A stretch of 50,692 bases of DNA from DASPRG01 sp963796125 (GTDB lineage Bacteria; Nitrospirota; Thermodesulfovibrionia; Thermodesulfovibrionales; SM23-35). Below the pieces are notes generated by a model. The model did not search any database and had not been told where the DNA came from. It worked only from the letters and a program-made list of their open reading frames with translations. The first letter of the stretch is position 1. The number at the start of each line of letters is the position of its first letter. The stretch is from assembly GCA_963796125.1 (NCBI GenBank), contig CAWCKM010000014.1:1-50692 (forward strand), read 5' to 3'. Shown one piece after another: positions 19,381 to 29,307 of the stretch. The translations under genes were made by a program, and so were the position numbers.

Positions 19381-20874
19381 ATGACTCAGTCACTTGTAAG
19401 GGAAAATAGAATCCTTTCAGCTCTTCTTGAAGTAAGTAAGGTTTTAAACTCCTCCTTTGATCTCGAGAAGAACCTTTCCCAGACAATGCATGTCCTTGGA
19501 GATTTTCTTGAGATGGAAAGAGGTTCTGTCTTTCTTCTTGACGATGGTACAAAAGAACTCCGAATCGTTGCTGCCCATGGTCTTACAAAAGACCAGATAG
19601 AAAAGGGAAAATATAAAATAGGAGAAGGTATTGTAGGCAGGGTCCTGGAAAAAGGCTCTCCTATGGTTGTTCCTGATGTCGGAGAAGAACCTTTATTTCT
19701 GAATAAAACAGGTTCGAGAATAAGAAGGAGCGGGATTTCTTTTCTCTGCGTTCCAATTAAGTTTAAGGGAGAATCAATAGGCGTTTTGAGTGCTGACAGA
19801 ATTTTCAAGGACAAGGCTATAACTGATTAATGAGGATATCAGGGTATTGGAAATAGTAGCATCCATCATTGCACAGTATGTGATTCTCTGGAAACATTAC
19901 AAGGAATCAGAACAGGAAAGGGAAAACCTGAAACTTGAACTGAAAGGAAAATACAGTCTTCCGAATATCATCGGCATTTCAGATAAGATGCAGGAGGTAT
20001 TTGAGGCTGTTCATCGCGTAGCCAATTCAAAGGCAACCGTTCTCTTGTATGGAGAAAGTGGAACAGGAAAAGAATTAATAGCAAAGGCTATCCATTATAT
20101 GAGCCCGAGGACAAAAGGACCATTTATCAAATTTAATTGTGCGTCTATACCCGAGGGACTTACTCGAATCAGAGCTTTTCGGGCATGAGAAAGGGGCATT
20201 CACAGGTGCCATTAACGCGAGGAAAGGGAGATTTGAGCTTGCCAACGGAGGAACAATACTTCTTGATGAGATTGGAGATCTGCCTATTAATCTTCAGCCA
20301 AAGATATTGCGTGTGCTTCAGGAAAAGGAGTTTGAACGCGTAGGCGGGGAGAGGACGATTAAGGTTGATGTGAGACTTATTGCTGCAACGAGCAGGAACC
20401 TTGAGGAACTCGTTTCAAAAGGAAAGTTCAGGGAGGATTTGTATTACAGACTGAATGTGGTACCAATATTTATGCCTGCTCTCAGAGAAAGGAAGGAGGA
20501 TATCCCTCATTTGACAGAGCATTTTCTTAAACGCTTCAATGAAGAAAATGATAAGAATGTATCCATATCTCCTGAGTCACTCAAAATATTGAGGCTACAA
20601 CTGGCCTGGTAATGTCAGAGAGCTTGAAAATACAATGGAAAGGTTGGTTGTAATGTCTAATGGAAAATCCATTGAACCTTCTGATCTTCCAATAAACCTT
20701 AGATTATTATCTTCAAAAGGAGTTTTGCAAAAAGATTCACTTAAGACAGGAATTGAGGACATGGAGAAATCAAGTATCCTCCATGCCCTTGAGGAGACTG
20801 GCTGGGTTCAGGCAAAGGCTGCAAGGGTTCTCGGTATTACATCAAGACAGATCGGATATAAGATGAAGAAGTAA
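19381..20874 (+). CDS. nifA: NifA-type sigma-54-dependent activator (GAF-AAA+-HTH), three frameshifts
   Basis: An N-terminal GAF domain (about residues 25-150: RILSALLEVSKVLNSSFDLE, MERGSVFLLDDG, GEGIVGRVLEKGSPMVVPDV) precedes an AAA+ domain with Walker A GESGTGKE, the sigma-54 contact loop GAFTGA, Walker B TILLDEIGDLP and RLIAATSRNLEELV, then a Fis-type HTH (LEETGWVQAKAARVLGITSR). This domain set and the tail RQIGYKMKK are those of NifA. Frame shifts lie near 19825, 20150 and 20600. The stop right after KMKK may come from an extra base, since homologues continue KYG. No nif structural genes are in the window. Neighbours are Glt, Amt, PII and GlnA, so it probably activates nitrogen-assimilation promoters such as those listed below. 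Confidence 0.85.
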
Positions 20875-20943
20875 TGCTATTATGCCGTCTCAAACTGTTT
20901 GAGTAATAAAAGATACTCTACCTTTCTTCGCCTTTTTCCTGAA

Positions 20944-22716
20944 TTAAGGCTGTATAGTGAAGTAACCGTTACTTAAATCGCTTCCCACTATGCGACTACT
21001 TGCATCTCTCAGAATTATCTTCACCCTGCAATTGTTACTCGACACATTTGGTACAGTCCAGTCATAACTGCCTGGATTACCTGTCAGGGTATCATAGATT
21101 CAGGTGCTACCATTTTGGTATACAAAAGTTTACTTTAGTAAGGAAATTCGTAGCATTAGTAGTCCACTTTATTGCATAGATATCTCCTGATTTCAAATCT
21201 CTCCTTTTTCTGTGCTGTCACCTACTGCAGCTATGGTAAATGGGGCATCTGATTTGTCCTCACCTGTTTAGATGGGCAATCATATCCGACCACCTTCACA
21301 AAAGATTGATGTATGTTATGTGCAGGTGGTGGTACTGTCCAGTTATAGCTTGTTCCGTCATATTAGTTGCTATATTCGCCCATGTAATCCCATTATCTAT
21401 TGAATACTGCAGGTCAACCTTCACTGTATCAGGAGATGCAAACCACTGTATATTAGCGGTTGAACCAGATGGGATAACCTCTCCACCATTCGGAGAAATA
21501 ATGTTTACTGAGGTTTTTAAGCCAAAATTGGCTATGACTCTGGTACTTTGATTTACCGTTAATATACATTGTCCATTACCCACGCAGCCACTCCCTGACC
21601 AACCGGAAAAATAGGAACCTGTTTGAGGTGTCGCTGTGAGTGTTACTACCGTACCGGCGTTGTATACTCCTCTACAGTCAGAGCCGCAATTTATTCCTGC
21701 CGATGAAGAGGTTACAGTCCCTTCACCTGTTCCGCTTTTGTTTAATGAGAGGGATATCGTAAGATACTGACTTCATTGGAATGTTCCTACTTACATTCGC
21801 CTGTATATAAAATCGACGCACTATTTGCATAGGCTTCGCATGGATTTCCGTATGTCTTCATATCGCACCCACAGACCGGGCCATAATATAAGGGACAGAC
21901 TTTGGTTTTTGTATACACACAGTCCAGAACATTTTCCTTCCGGGAAGAGACAGAACCCTTTGAATCCACATTCCAATTCTTCATGCACTCTGACACAACA
22001 TTACACTACTCCCCGACTGAGTATAGAAACCCCTGCTGCAGCAGCTTCACATTCATTCCCATATGTCTTCCCATCACAACCGCAAACAGGGGCATAAATC
22101 TCTGGACAGGCGAGGCTTATCCTCACAAATACCTTTCCCATCACAATCTCCAACTTTCTTTTTACAGTATTCAGCTACAGCACATTGTGGATTATTCAGA
22201 CAGGTTTTTTCTGAAGGTTTATGCTCTACGGCGCGAGACGTTGCTTTTTGCCACCTTAACAATGTGGTAAGGATTCGTTATTACATTCGTTATTACATCA
22301 GAGGGGCCCTGGTGTTCTGTTTTCTTTCACGAATACCCTTATGCTTTTTATGGGAAGGATATAATTGCCAAAAATTGCTTCGATTGAGCTTATCTCTATA
22401 CTCGGCCCTCCCCCTGATGTTTTGTATCCAAGGATTGCTGCAACAACCATTTTTGTCCGGAAATCAACTTTTGGTAGAGGAGGTTCCGGTTGAATGCCTC
22501 GGGTATGTTTCTTCCAGAACCATGCCCATGTTTTCCAATCCCTGATTACCATCTCAGCGCCTGAGAAACTCAGGGTCATCACCCCTGTAATAAGAATAAT
22601 CTCCCTTGTCGATTGTTTGAGAGGGAATCGGTTGAGAGTGGGCAGTTCCTTGGGACAGGAATGAAGACACTGCTCTGAGAAGAAATGATTATTTATGCTG
22701 TGCAAATCTTTGCCAT
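20944..22716 (-). pseudogene. Secreted PrcB / Kazal / InlB-repeat / KNH-type surface protein, multiply frameshifted
   Basis: Start ATG 22716 with RBS aaaggagg. A hydrophobic signal (SFLLRAVSSFLSQGTAHS) precedes a PrcB-like domain (TIDKGDYSYYRGDDPEFL, VIRDWKTWAWFWKKHTRG, PPLPKVDFRTKMVVAAILG, NPYHIVKV). Two Kazal-type inhibitor modules follow (CPEIYAPVCGCDGKTYGNEC; CPLYYGPVCGCDMKTYGNPC), preceded by a Cys-rich NPQCAVAEYCKKKVGDCDG linker. Next comes an InlB B-type repeat (GSYFSGWSGSGCVGNGQC), then two KNH/Ig-like units (ISPNGGEVIPSGSTANIQWF; GSYDWTVP) ending YFTIQP-stop. At least eight frame changes are needed. It converges on nifA. It may be an extracellular protease-inhibitor or adhesion protein. 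Whether it is broken in the living cell is uncertain. Confidence 0.7.
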
Positions 22717-22924
22717 GGTAAATACCTCCTTTGAAGAATTTCTTGTATGTGGGAATAACATACTTACCCTTACTTATAAACTTCTTTAAGTAATTATAAC
22801 CTAAAGGATTTGAGACGCAAGAGACAAAAGCATAGGTAGTATTCAGTTTGTACATCTTATAAGCAGGTTGAAGCCTTCGATCACAATTATCGAATAGAGA
22901 TGCTTTATATCTCCCCATTGTCCT

Positions 22925-22951
22925 ACAAAATTGTTCAAGCTACAAAATTGT
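22925..22951. promoter_or_regulatory. Paired palindrome ACAAAATTGT (17-bp spacing)
   Basis: Exact copies at 22925-22934 and 22942-22951, 47 bases before the sigma-54-like -24 element of the porin/amtB1 unit. The 17-bp spacing is the same as before amtB2. Confidence 0.6.
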
Positions 22952-22997
22952 AATACTGCCTATTAATAAGAATCCTTAAAAATCAATATCTTTTATC

Positions 22998-23012
22998 TGG
23001 CATGGTTTTAGA
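22998..23012 (+). promoter_or_regulatory. Sigma-54-like promoter TGGCATGGTTTTAGA
   Basis: The -24 part TGGCATG fits the consensus TGGCACG. The -12 part reads TAGA rather than TTGC, with normal 10-base spacing, so it is imperfect. A very similar element precedes amtB2, which supports function. Confidence 0.5.
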
Positions 23013-23050
23013 CATATAGAGAGCAGAGGCATCGGATGAAAGGAGGAAAT

Positions 23051-23815
23051 ATGAGGACTTTGAAAATTTCAATAGTTGTTTTGATGATTCTGCTGGGTAT
23101 GGGTTTATCGGGCAGTATCTTTGCAGCAGAACCCAAGGGTTCAGGGACTGCTTCAGTTGATGTAATGAGCAACTATGTATGGAGAGGTCAGAAGCTTAGG
23201 AATAGCTTGGGTGATTCAATCTTCGGTTGGTATTTTGTATGGTAGTTTTGGTGCTAATATCTGGGCTAATTATGACAGTGATTCTGAGGAAGAAAGTGAT
23301 GGACATGGTGAATTCTCTGAAACAGATTTGACATTCAGCTACTGTTTTTCAGTGGAACAAATTTAATTTTGTCGCAGGTATATCTATTACGCACTTGAAG
23401 GGGCAAATGACACGCAGGAAGTTTATCTTTCCACGTCGGTTACGACACTCCTGAACCCTTCGCTGACTATTTACTATGACTATGATGAGGGGAATGGGGC
23501 ATTTGTTGTAGCTTCGATGAGTCACTCTTTTGAGGTTTCAAGGGCACCGATCTCAAGCTGGGTGCATCTGCAAGTTATAACATCAGCAATAAGGTTATGG
23601 GATTTGACGAGGATGGTGATGAGTTCAGCAATTTCTATAATGGTGAGCTCTCGTCGGTCTTCAGTATCCCGTCACACAAGCCCATCAGTATTACTCCGAA
23701 AGTGGCTTATTCTTTCCCTTTGAGCAATGATGCGGAAGAGGCATTGAGAAGATAAGCGACGACGGCAAGAAGGATGTCCTTTATGGTGGCATTAATCTTA
23801 ACTCTTAGCTTTTAG
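23051..23815 (+). pseudogene. TorF-family putative outer-membrane porin, frameshifted
   Basis: The chosen ATG 23051 follows aaaggaggaaat. A signal peptide (KISIVVLMILLGMGLSGSIF, AAEP) precedes beta-barrel segments: GTASVDVMSNYVWRGQKL, VGILYGSFGANIWANYDSD, ETDLTFSY, LTIYYDYDEGNGAFVVAS, KVMGFDEDGDEFSNFYNGEL and PISITPKVAYSFPLSNDAEE. The sequence ends near GGINLTLSF-stop. These match the TIGR02001/TorF family that is often found next to amtB/glnB. At least five frame changes are needed. It is followed 12 bases later by amtB1. It probably supplied outer-membrane entry for ammonium or a nitrogen compound, but the substrate is unproven. Confidence 0.7.
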
Positions 23816-23826
23816 GAGGATTTTAT

Positions 23827-25175
23827 ATGGAGGGCAACTTGAAACGATATTGATACGTTTGTTGAACGGGTTTGCATTTTCACATGTGCGGTCTACTGTG
23901 AGCAGATGAAAGCAGGTTGGCTCGTCTGCAGAAACATCAGTCACTTCTCAGGGCCAAAGATTGACACAGGGGATACGGCATGGATGATTGTTGCAACTGC
24001 ATCGTCATGCTGATGACTCTTCCGGGTCTGGCGCTGTTTTACGGAGGGTTGGCAAAACGGAAGGACAGTCTTAATACTATGGCAATGTCCTTTGTGACAT
24101 ATTGCATTGTGAGTTTTGCTGTGGGTAATTTATGGATTCTCATTTTCCTTTGGAACTGATGTCGGAGGTATTATCGGAAGCGCTGAAAAGCTGTTTCTCT
24201 CGGTGTTGGGGTCAACAGCATTAATGATCTTGCAAAGACGATCCCGGAGTACGTCTATGTCGTTTATCAGCTTACGTTTGCCGCGATCACCGTTGCACTT
24301 GCAAGCGGTGCTTACATTGAAAGGATGAGCTTCTGGCATGGGTTATTTTCTCGGTTCTGTGGATGACTTTAGTGTATCTTCCGGTTGCCCACTGGGTCTG
24401 GGGTGGCGGGTTCCTGGCAAAGCTAGGGGCACTGGACTTTGCTGGCGGGACAGTCGTGCATATTAATGCGGGTATCGCTGCTCTTGTAGGAAGCATTGGC
24501 TTCTCCTGGGAAGGGAACGAAGCAGCACTCAAGCCCAGCAATCTGACACTTGTTATAACCGGTGCAGGTCTTCTGTGGTTCGGGTGGTTCGGATTTAATG
24601 CAGGTTCAGCACTTGGCAGCAAACGGCCTTGCAGGAGCAGCATTCATCAATACGAATACGGCGCAACTGCACTCGCCGCAATATCTGGATGTTCACTGAG
24701 TGGGTGCATACCAAGAAACCTACTGTTTTGGGTCTTGCTTCAGGTGCAGTTGCAGGTCTGGTTCTGCCATAACTCCTGCAGCAGGGTTTGTAAATATCAA
24801 AGGTGCGATTGTTATAGGAATCATTAGCAGGTATGATTCCCTATTTGCAGTCGCGAGCATAAAGCAAAACTTGGCTATGACGATTCCCTTGATGCCTTCG
24901 GAATTGATGGTGTCGGCGGAATGTTAGGGGCGATTCTGACCGGTATTTTTGCGGATCCTGCTGTTAATGAGCTTGGTAAAGGCCTTTATTTGGAAATCCT
25001 GGCCAGCTCTTAACCCAGTTCATAGCTGTTGGTGTAACTATGGTTTATAGTGCTACTGTTACCTTTGTTATCTTCATGCTCCTGAAGGTATTTGTTGGGA
25101 TCAGAGTTGAAGCAGAGCATGAAATTACGGGACTCTGATGAAAGCCAGCACGGAGAGAGGGCATATCGTTTTTAA
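23827..25175 (+). pseudogene. amtB: Ammonium transporter amtB copy 1, heavily frameshifted
   Basis: RBS aggagg and ATG 23827. Pieces in several frames rebuild an AmtB: IDTGDTAWMIVATA, VMLMTLPGLALFYGGLAKRK, EYVYVVYQLTFAAITVALAS, HWVWGGGFLAKLGALDFAGG with pore His (VVHINAGIAAL), GLLWFGWFGFNAGSALGS, ITPAAGFVNIKGAIVIG, YDDSLDAFGIDGVGGMLGAI, and the tail DSDESQHGERAYRF-stop. The second conserved pore His (DAFGxHG) reads Asp here (DAFGIDG). At least seven frame changes are needed, far more than in amtB2 downstream, so true decay is possible. Upstream porin and downstream PII suggest an original porin-amtB-glnB operon. Confidence 0.78.
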
Positions 25176-25251
25176 AAGAGTGAACCGTGAATAGGGATGG
25201 GTGAAACTATCAACTATTCACCTTCATAAACAACTAGAAAAAGGAGGAATC

Positions 25252-25591
25252 ATGAAAAAGGTTGAGGCAATAATAAAACCATTCAAACTCGATGAGGTTA
25301 AAGAGCGGATTAAATCAAATCGGTATTATGGGAATGACTGTTACAGACGTAAAGGGTTTCGGGAGACAGAAAGGGCATGTAGAGGTCTATCGTGGAACAG
25401 AATATGAGGTAAATTTTTTACCGAAACTCAAGATAGAGGTTGTTGTACCCGATTCCATAATTGAAAAAGTAATAGCAACTATTATTGAAAAGGCAAGAAC
25501 AGGAAATATTGGTGATGGAAAGATATTCATCTATTCCCTTGAGGACGTTATAGGAATAAGAACCGGGGAAAAAGGCGAAACAGCAATATAG
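25252..25591 (+). CDS. glnB: Nitrogen regulatory protein PII (GlnB/GlnK), one frameshift
   Basis: Small trimeric sensor of 2-oxoglutarate, ATP/ADP and nitrogen state that binds AmtB and other targets. RBS aaaggagg, start MKKVEAIIKPFKLDEVK. After a frame change near 25305 it continues GIMGMTVTDVKGFGRQKGH, then the T-loop with the uridylylation-type Tyr (VYRGTEYEVNFLPK), VVVPDSIIEKVIATII and KIFIYSLEDVIGIRTGEKGE. About 113 residues, the normal length. The C-terminus and the amtB neighbours on both sides favour the GlnK/GlnB group; which one cannot be settled. Confidence 0.88.
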
Positions 25592-25617
25592 GCATTGCCG
25601 AAAATTCAGCTATGAAG

Positions 25618-25711
25618 GATATGTCATTGCGAGCGAAGCGAAGCAATCTCGAAGTTTCCGAGGAGATTGCCACGGGGGTCGAAGCGACCTCGCTGAGTGA
25701 CTTGTCATAGA
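25618..25711. repeat. Dispersed repeat family A, copy 1
   Basis: GTCATTGCGAGCGAAGCGAA, then GCAATCTCG and GGAGATTGCCACG with an internal hairpin (gGTCGaagcGACCtcgc), ending in GACTTGTCAT. Related copies at 29011-29145 and 35236-35335. Confidence 0.7.
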
Positions 25712-25835
25712 ATATCACGCGTTCACTCTCTATTGCCAGTTGGATTTGTGGCGAATGACAACACCGGGGGGTTGCGAAGTATGGACCTAGAAACAGGCCT
25801 CCACGATTTATAGGGGGAATAGGTCATCGTTCCTG

Positions 25836-25862
25836 ACAAAATTGTAGGATATACAAAATTGT
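25836..25862. promoter_or_regulatory. Paired palindrome ACAAAATTGT upstream of amtB2
   Basis: Exact copies at 25836-25845 and 25853-25862, again spaced 17 bp. A related TTACGAAATTGTAA lies at 25951-25964. The pair is about 155 bases before the sigma-54-like element. Confidence 0.6.
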
Positions 25863-26016
25863 AGGATTTTCATTTCCCCTGCCTGACCTCTTGTTGGATA
25901 TTGATATATCTGCCTAAACAACCTTCACATGCTTATAGACGTGCATACTCTTACGAAATTGTAAGGCTTCAGCGACATCCCTTATTAAAAATGTTGAATA
26001 ATCAAATAGTTGCATT

Positions 26017-26032
26017 TGGCATGCTTTTAGGT
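26017..26032 (+). promoter_or_regulatory. Sigma-54-like promoter TGGCATGCTTTTAGGT
   Basis: It differs at only one of the first 14 positions from the element before the porin gene. The -24 half is good and the -12 half (TAGG) is weak. It lies 36 bases before the amtB2 ATG. Confidence 0.5.
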
Positions 26033-26067
26033 AGGTATGCAACTAAGCGGTTCAGAAGGGAGGGAGC

Positions 26068-27406
26068 ATGAGAAAGATTAGCCGGCTTTTTACTCATTAT
26101 CGCATTCCTTTGTTTAACAGGAGTCGTATCTGGTGAAGTGCAACCATCTCAAACCGGGGAAGCCACAACAATCTCATCTTCAAAAATTGATACCGGTGAC
26201 ACTGCCTGGATTTTGGTTTCCACTGCACTTGTAATGTTAATGACTCCTGGCCTCGCACTCTTTTACGGAGGCATGGTAAGAGGGAAAAATGTGCTCGGAA
26301 CGATCATGCAAAACTTCTTTGCGATTTCACTTGTCAGCGTGCAGTGGATACTTATCGGTTACAGCCTTGCGTTCGGTCCGGATGTACATGGGATAATCGG
26401 GAATCTCGACTGGGTAGGCTTAAGAGGTGTTGGAGTTGATCCTAATCCTGATTATGCTCCGACGATCCCCCATATTGCGTTTATGATGTACCAGGCCATG
26501 TTCGCTGTGATAACACCTGCTTTGATCACCGGCGCTTTCGCAGAAAGAATGAAGTTCTCGTCATACTTTTTGTTCACCTTATTATGGTCAACACTCGTCT
26601 ATGACCCGGTGGCCCATTGGGTATGGGGCGCTGGTGGTTGGCTCAAGGAAATGGGAACACTGGATTTTGCAGGCGGTATTGTCGTTCACCTCATATCAGG
26701 AATATCAGCCCTCGCTGCAGCACTTATGCTTGGTAAGAGAAAAGGTTACTTACAGGAGGCAATGTACCCTCACAACCTCCCGATGACTGTGCTCGGTGCA
26801 GGGCTTTTATGGTTTGGTTGGTTTGGTTTCAATGCAGGTAGTGCTCTTTCTGCCGGCACCTTGAGTGCTATGGCCTTTGTTACTACCCATACCTCTGCTG
26901 TAGGAGCAACAGTGATATGGGTGATTATTGAGTGGTTACACAGAGGGAAGCCAACAATGTTCGGGGCTGCAACAGGTTCCATTGCCGGTCTTGCGACAAT
27001 AACCCCTGCCTCTGGTTTTGTCGGCCCAATGTCTGCATTGGTCATAGGGCTGGCAGCCGGAGCTATTTGCTACGTAGCTTTAAATATGAAGACAAAATTT
27101 GGATATGATGATTCCCTTGACGCCTTCGGAGTGCATGGAGTTGGCGGAATAGCAGGAACCTTTGCCACAGGACTTTTTGCCCAAACACTTATTAACCCTG
27201 CAGGGACCAATGGCTTATTCTTTGGCAATCAGCAATTGCTGATCTCTCAGATGATTGCCATCAGTATAACAGCAATCTATTCGTTCGGTGTCACAGCGAT
27301 TATCTTAAAGGTTCTTGACAAAACTGTCGGATTGAGAATTGATGAGGAATCAGAAGTAAGCGGCTTCGATATATCCCAGCACGGAGAAAGTGGGTATTCT
27401 TTTTGA
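26068..27406 (+). CDS. amtB: Ammonium transporter AmtB copy 2 (one frameshift in the signal peptide)
   Basis: ATG 26068 after gggaggg. After a frame change near 26085 a signal peptide (FLLIIAFLCLTGVVSGE) leads into a full ammonium channel: WILVSTALVMLMTPGLALFY, YQAMFAVITPALITGAFAER, PVAHWVWGAGGWLKEMGTLD, the twin pore histidines (GGIVVHLISG; DAFGVHGVGG), GLLWFGWFGFNAGSALSA and an Asp-His-rich tail (FDISQHGESGYSF). Eleven membrane segments are expected. The tail is the part that PII engages in the family. It is followed 107 bases later by glnA1. It is the intact counterpart of the decayed copy at 23827. Confidence 0.92.
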
Positions 27407-27512
27407 TTTGCTTATTTTTTACAACAGGAGGTGAGAAACAGATAGAGAAAGAGATAGAGATAGAGAAACTATAAAATAATTTTACTGAGTAACAATAAAA
27501 AGGAGGTAGAAG

Positions 27513-28841
27513 ATGGAAAGACCAAAGGACAAAAAAGATGTTATGGAGTTAGTAAAGGAAAATAATGTGAAGTTCATCAGGCTCTGGTTTGCTGACATTC
27601 ACGGGCAGCTCAAGAGCTTTGCCGTTCCTGTTGAAGAACTTGAATATGCAATGGATGAAGGAATGGGCTTTGATGGCTCATCCATCAAAGGGTTTGCAAG
27701 AATTGATGAGAGTGACATGATTGCAAGACCAGACCCGGCCACTTTTGCAATCCTGCCGTGGAGACCAAAAGAAAAAGCTGTTGCAAGAATGTTCTGCGAT
27801 ATCCATGAACCGGATGGTTCTCCTTATAAAGGAGACCCGCGATACATCCTGAAAATAAATCTTGAGAAGGCCAGGAAGAAAGGGTTTACCTTGAATCTCG
27901 GGCCGGAACTCGAATACTTCTACTTTAAAACTGACAGGGGCACGGAGATTCTCGATGAAGGTGGTTATTTTGACTATCCCATGGATGCTGCTGAAGATCT
28001 TCGCAGAGATACCATTCTCGCCCTTGAAGCTATGGGCATAAAGGTTGAGTATTCACATCATGAGGTTGCTCATTCCCAGCATGAGATAGATTTACGATAT
28101 GAAGACGCGCTCAAAATGGCTGATATTGTTATGACACACAGGGTCGTGGTAAAGGAAATCGCCAAACAGTACAACGTCTACGCCACGTTTATGCCGAAGC
28201 CAATCTTTGGACAGAATGGAAGCGGGATGCACACACACCAGTCCCTTTTCAAAGGAGATCAGAATGCTTTCTTTGATCCAAAGGATCAATATTATCTTTC
28301 AGATATAGCAAAGAAATATATTGCCGGTATTCTCACACATATTAAGGAGATGACCCTTGTTTTAAATCAATGGGTTAATTCCTATAAACGGTTAGTCCCC
28401 GGTTATGAGGCACCTGTGTATATCTGCTGGGCAAGAAGGAACAGGTCAGCACTTGTCAGGGTTCCTCTCTATAAACCAGGAAAAGAGAAAGCAACCCGCA
28501 TAGAGTTGCGTTCACCAGACCCGGCATGTAACCCATACCTTGCCTTCTCCTGTATGCTGAACGCAGGGCTTAAGGGTATTGAGAGGGGATATAAACTTCC
28601 TGAACCTACAGAGATAGATGTATATCATCTTTCACAGGAAGACAGGATTAAGATGGGGATAGACCAGTTACCGGGGAGTCTCATTGAAGCCATAGAATAT
28701 GCAGAAAAGAGTGATCTCTTGAGGGAAACCCTTGGAGATCATATTTTTGAACAGCTCATGGCAAGCAAGAAGGTAGAATGGGATAATTACCGTATAAAGG
28801 TGCACCCCTCGGAAATAGAACAATATCTGCCGGTTCTGTGA
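27513..28841 (+). CDS. glnA: Glutamine synthetase type I, copy 1
   Basis: 442 residues, intact, RBS aaaggagg. ATP-dependent ligation of ammonia to glutamate. Signatures: DIHGQLKSFAVPVEELEYAM, GMGFDGSSIKGFARIDESDM, LGPELEYFYFK, EYSHHEVAHSQHEIDLRY, FMPKPIFGQNGSGMHTHQSL and RNRSALVRVPLYKPGKEKAT with RIELRSPDPACNPYLAFSCM. The length and lack of an adenylylation NLYDLPPE site fit the GSI-alpha group (as in Bacillus and Thermotoga), which is regulated by feedback and protein partners rather than by adenylylation. It is probably transcribed with amtB2. Confidence 0.95.
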   Translation: MERPKDKKDVMELVKENNVKFIRLWFADIHGQLKSFAVPVEELEYAMDEGMGFDGSSIKGFARIDESDMIARPDPATFAILPWRPKEKAVARMFCDIHEPDGSPYKGDPRYILKINLEKARKKGFTLNLGPELEYFYFKTDRGTEILDEGGYFDYPMDAAEDLRRDTILALEAMGIKVEYSHHEVAHSQHEIDLRYEDALKMADIVMTHRVVVKEIAKQYNVYATFMPKPIFGQNGSGMHTHQSLFKGDQNAFFDPKDQYYLSDIAKKYIAGILTHIKEMTLVLNQWVNSYKRLVPGYEAPVYICWARRNRSALVRVPLYKPGKEKATRIELRSPDPACNPYLAFSCMLNAGLKGIERGYKLPEPTEIDVYHLSQEDRIKMGIDQLPGSLIEAIEYAEKSDLLRETLGDHIFEQLMASKKVEWDNYRIKVHPSEIEQYLPVL

Positions 28842-29307
28842 AGAACCCTGCAGCAGAGACCGCAGTGCGTCAAAATTAAAAAGCTATCCCCTCCCTTGAG
28901 GGGAGGGGATTAAGGGGAGGGTGTTGAAAATATTTTCCATCAATCACCCTCTCCCTAACCCTCCCCCCTCAAGGGGGAGGGAACTATAACCCAAATCCAG
29001 CTATAAGAATTGTCATTGCGAGTGAAGTTGCGAGGCGAAGCCGAAGCAAACCGGAGCAAGATTCCTCACTATATTCGGAACAAGCTCCGCAATCTCGCCT
29101 TTTCTGAAGAGATTGCCACGCACCCTTCGGGTGCTCGCAATGACAGACGCAATCGATACTTGCAATAGTTATCGCTGGATTTGGGAATAAGGTAACCACT
29201 GTGGCAAAACCACAGGGAGTTACAATTCATTAAAATGGTAGAATAAATTCAGCATGACAAAATCCTTTTTTTGAATTGTTGGTCAGCTTGTAAAGATATT
29301 CTGAAAA
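28842..29307. repeat. Intergenic stack of three dispersed repeats
   Basis: Family C (28886-28983, inverted CCCCTCCCTTGAGGGGAGGGG and CCCTCCCCCCTCAAGGGGGA blocks), family A (29011-29145, with TGTCATTGCGAG...TCGCAATGACAG ends) and a half copy of the 11380 element (29242-29294). No gene is recognised. Confidence 0.65.

Noticed and set aside
22298..22918. Single 206-residue minus-strand gene starting at 22918
   Set aside because: Its first two-thirds are out of frame for PrcB; the RBS and signal peptide place the start at 22716, with frame changes inside.
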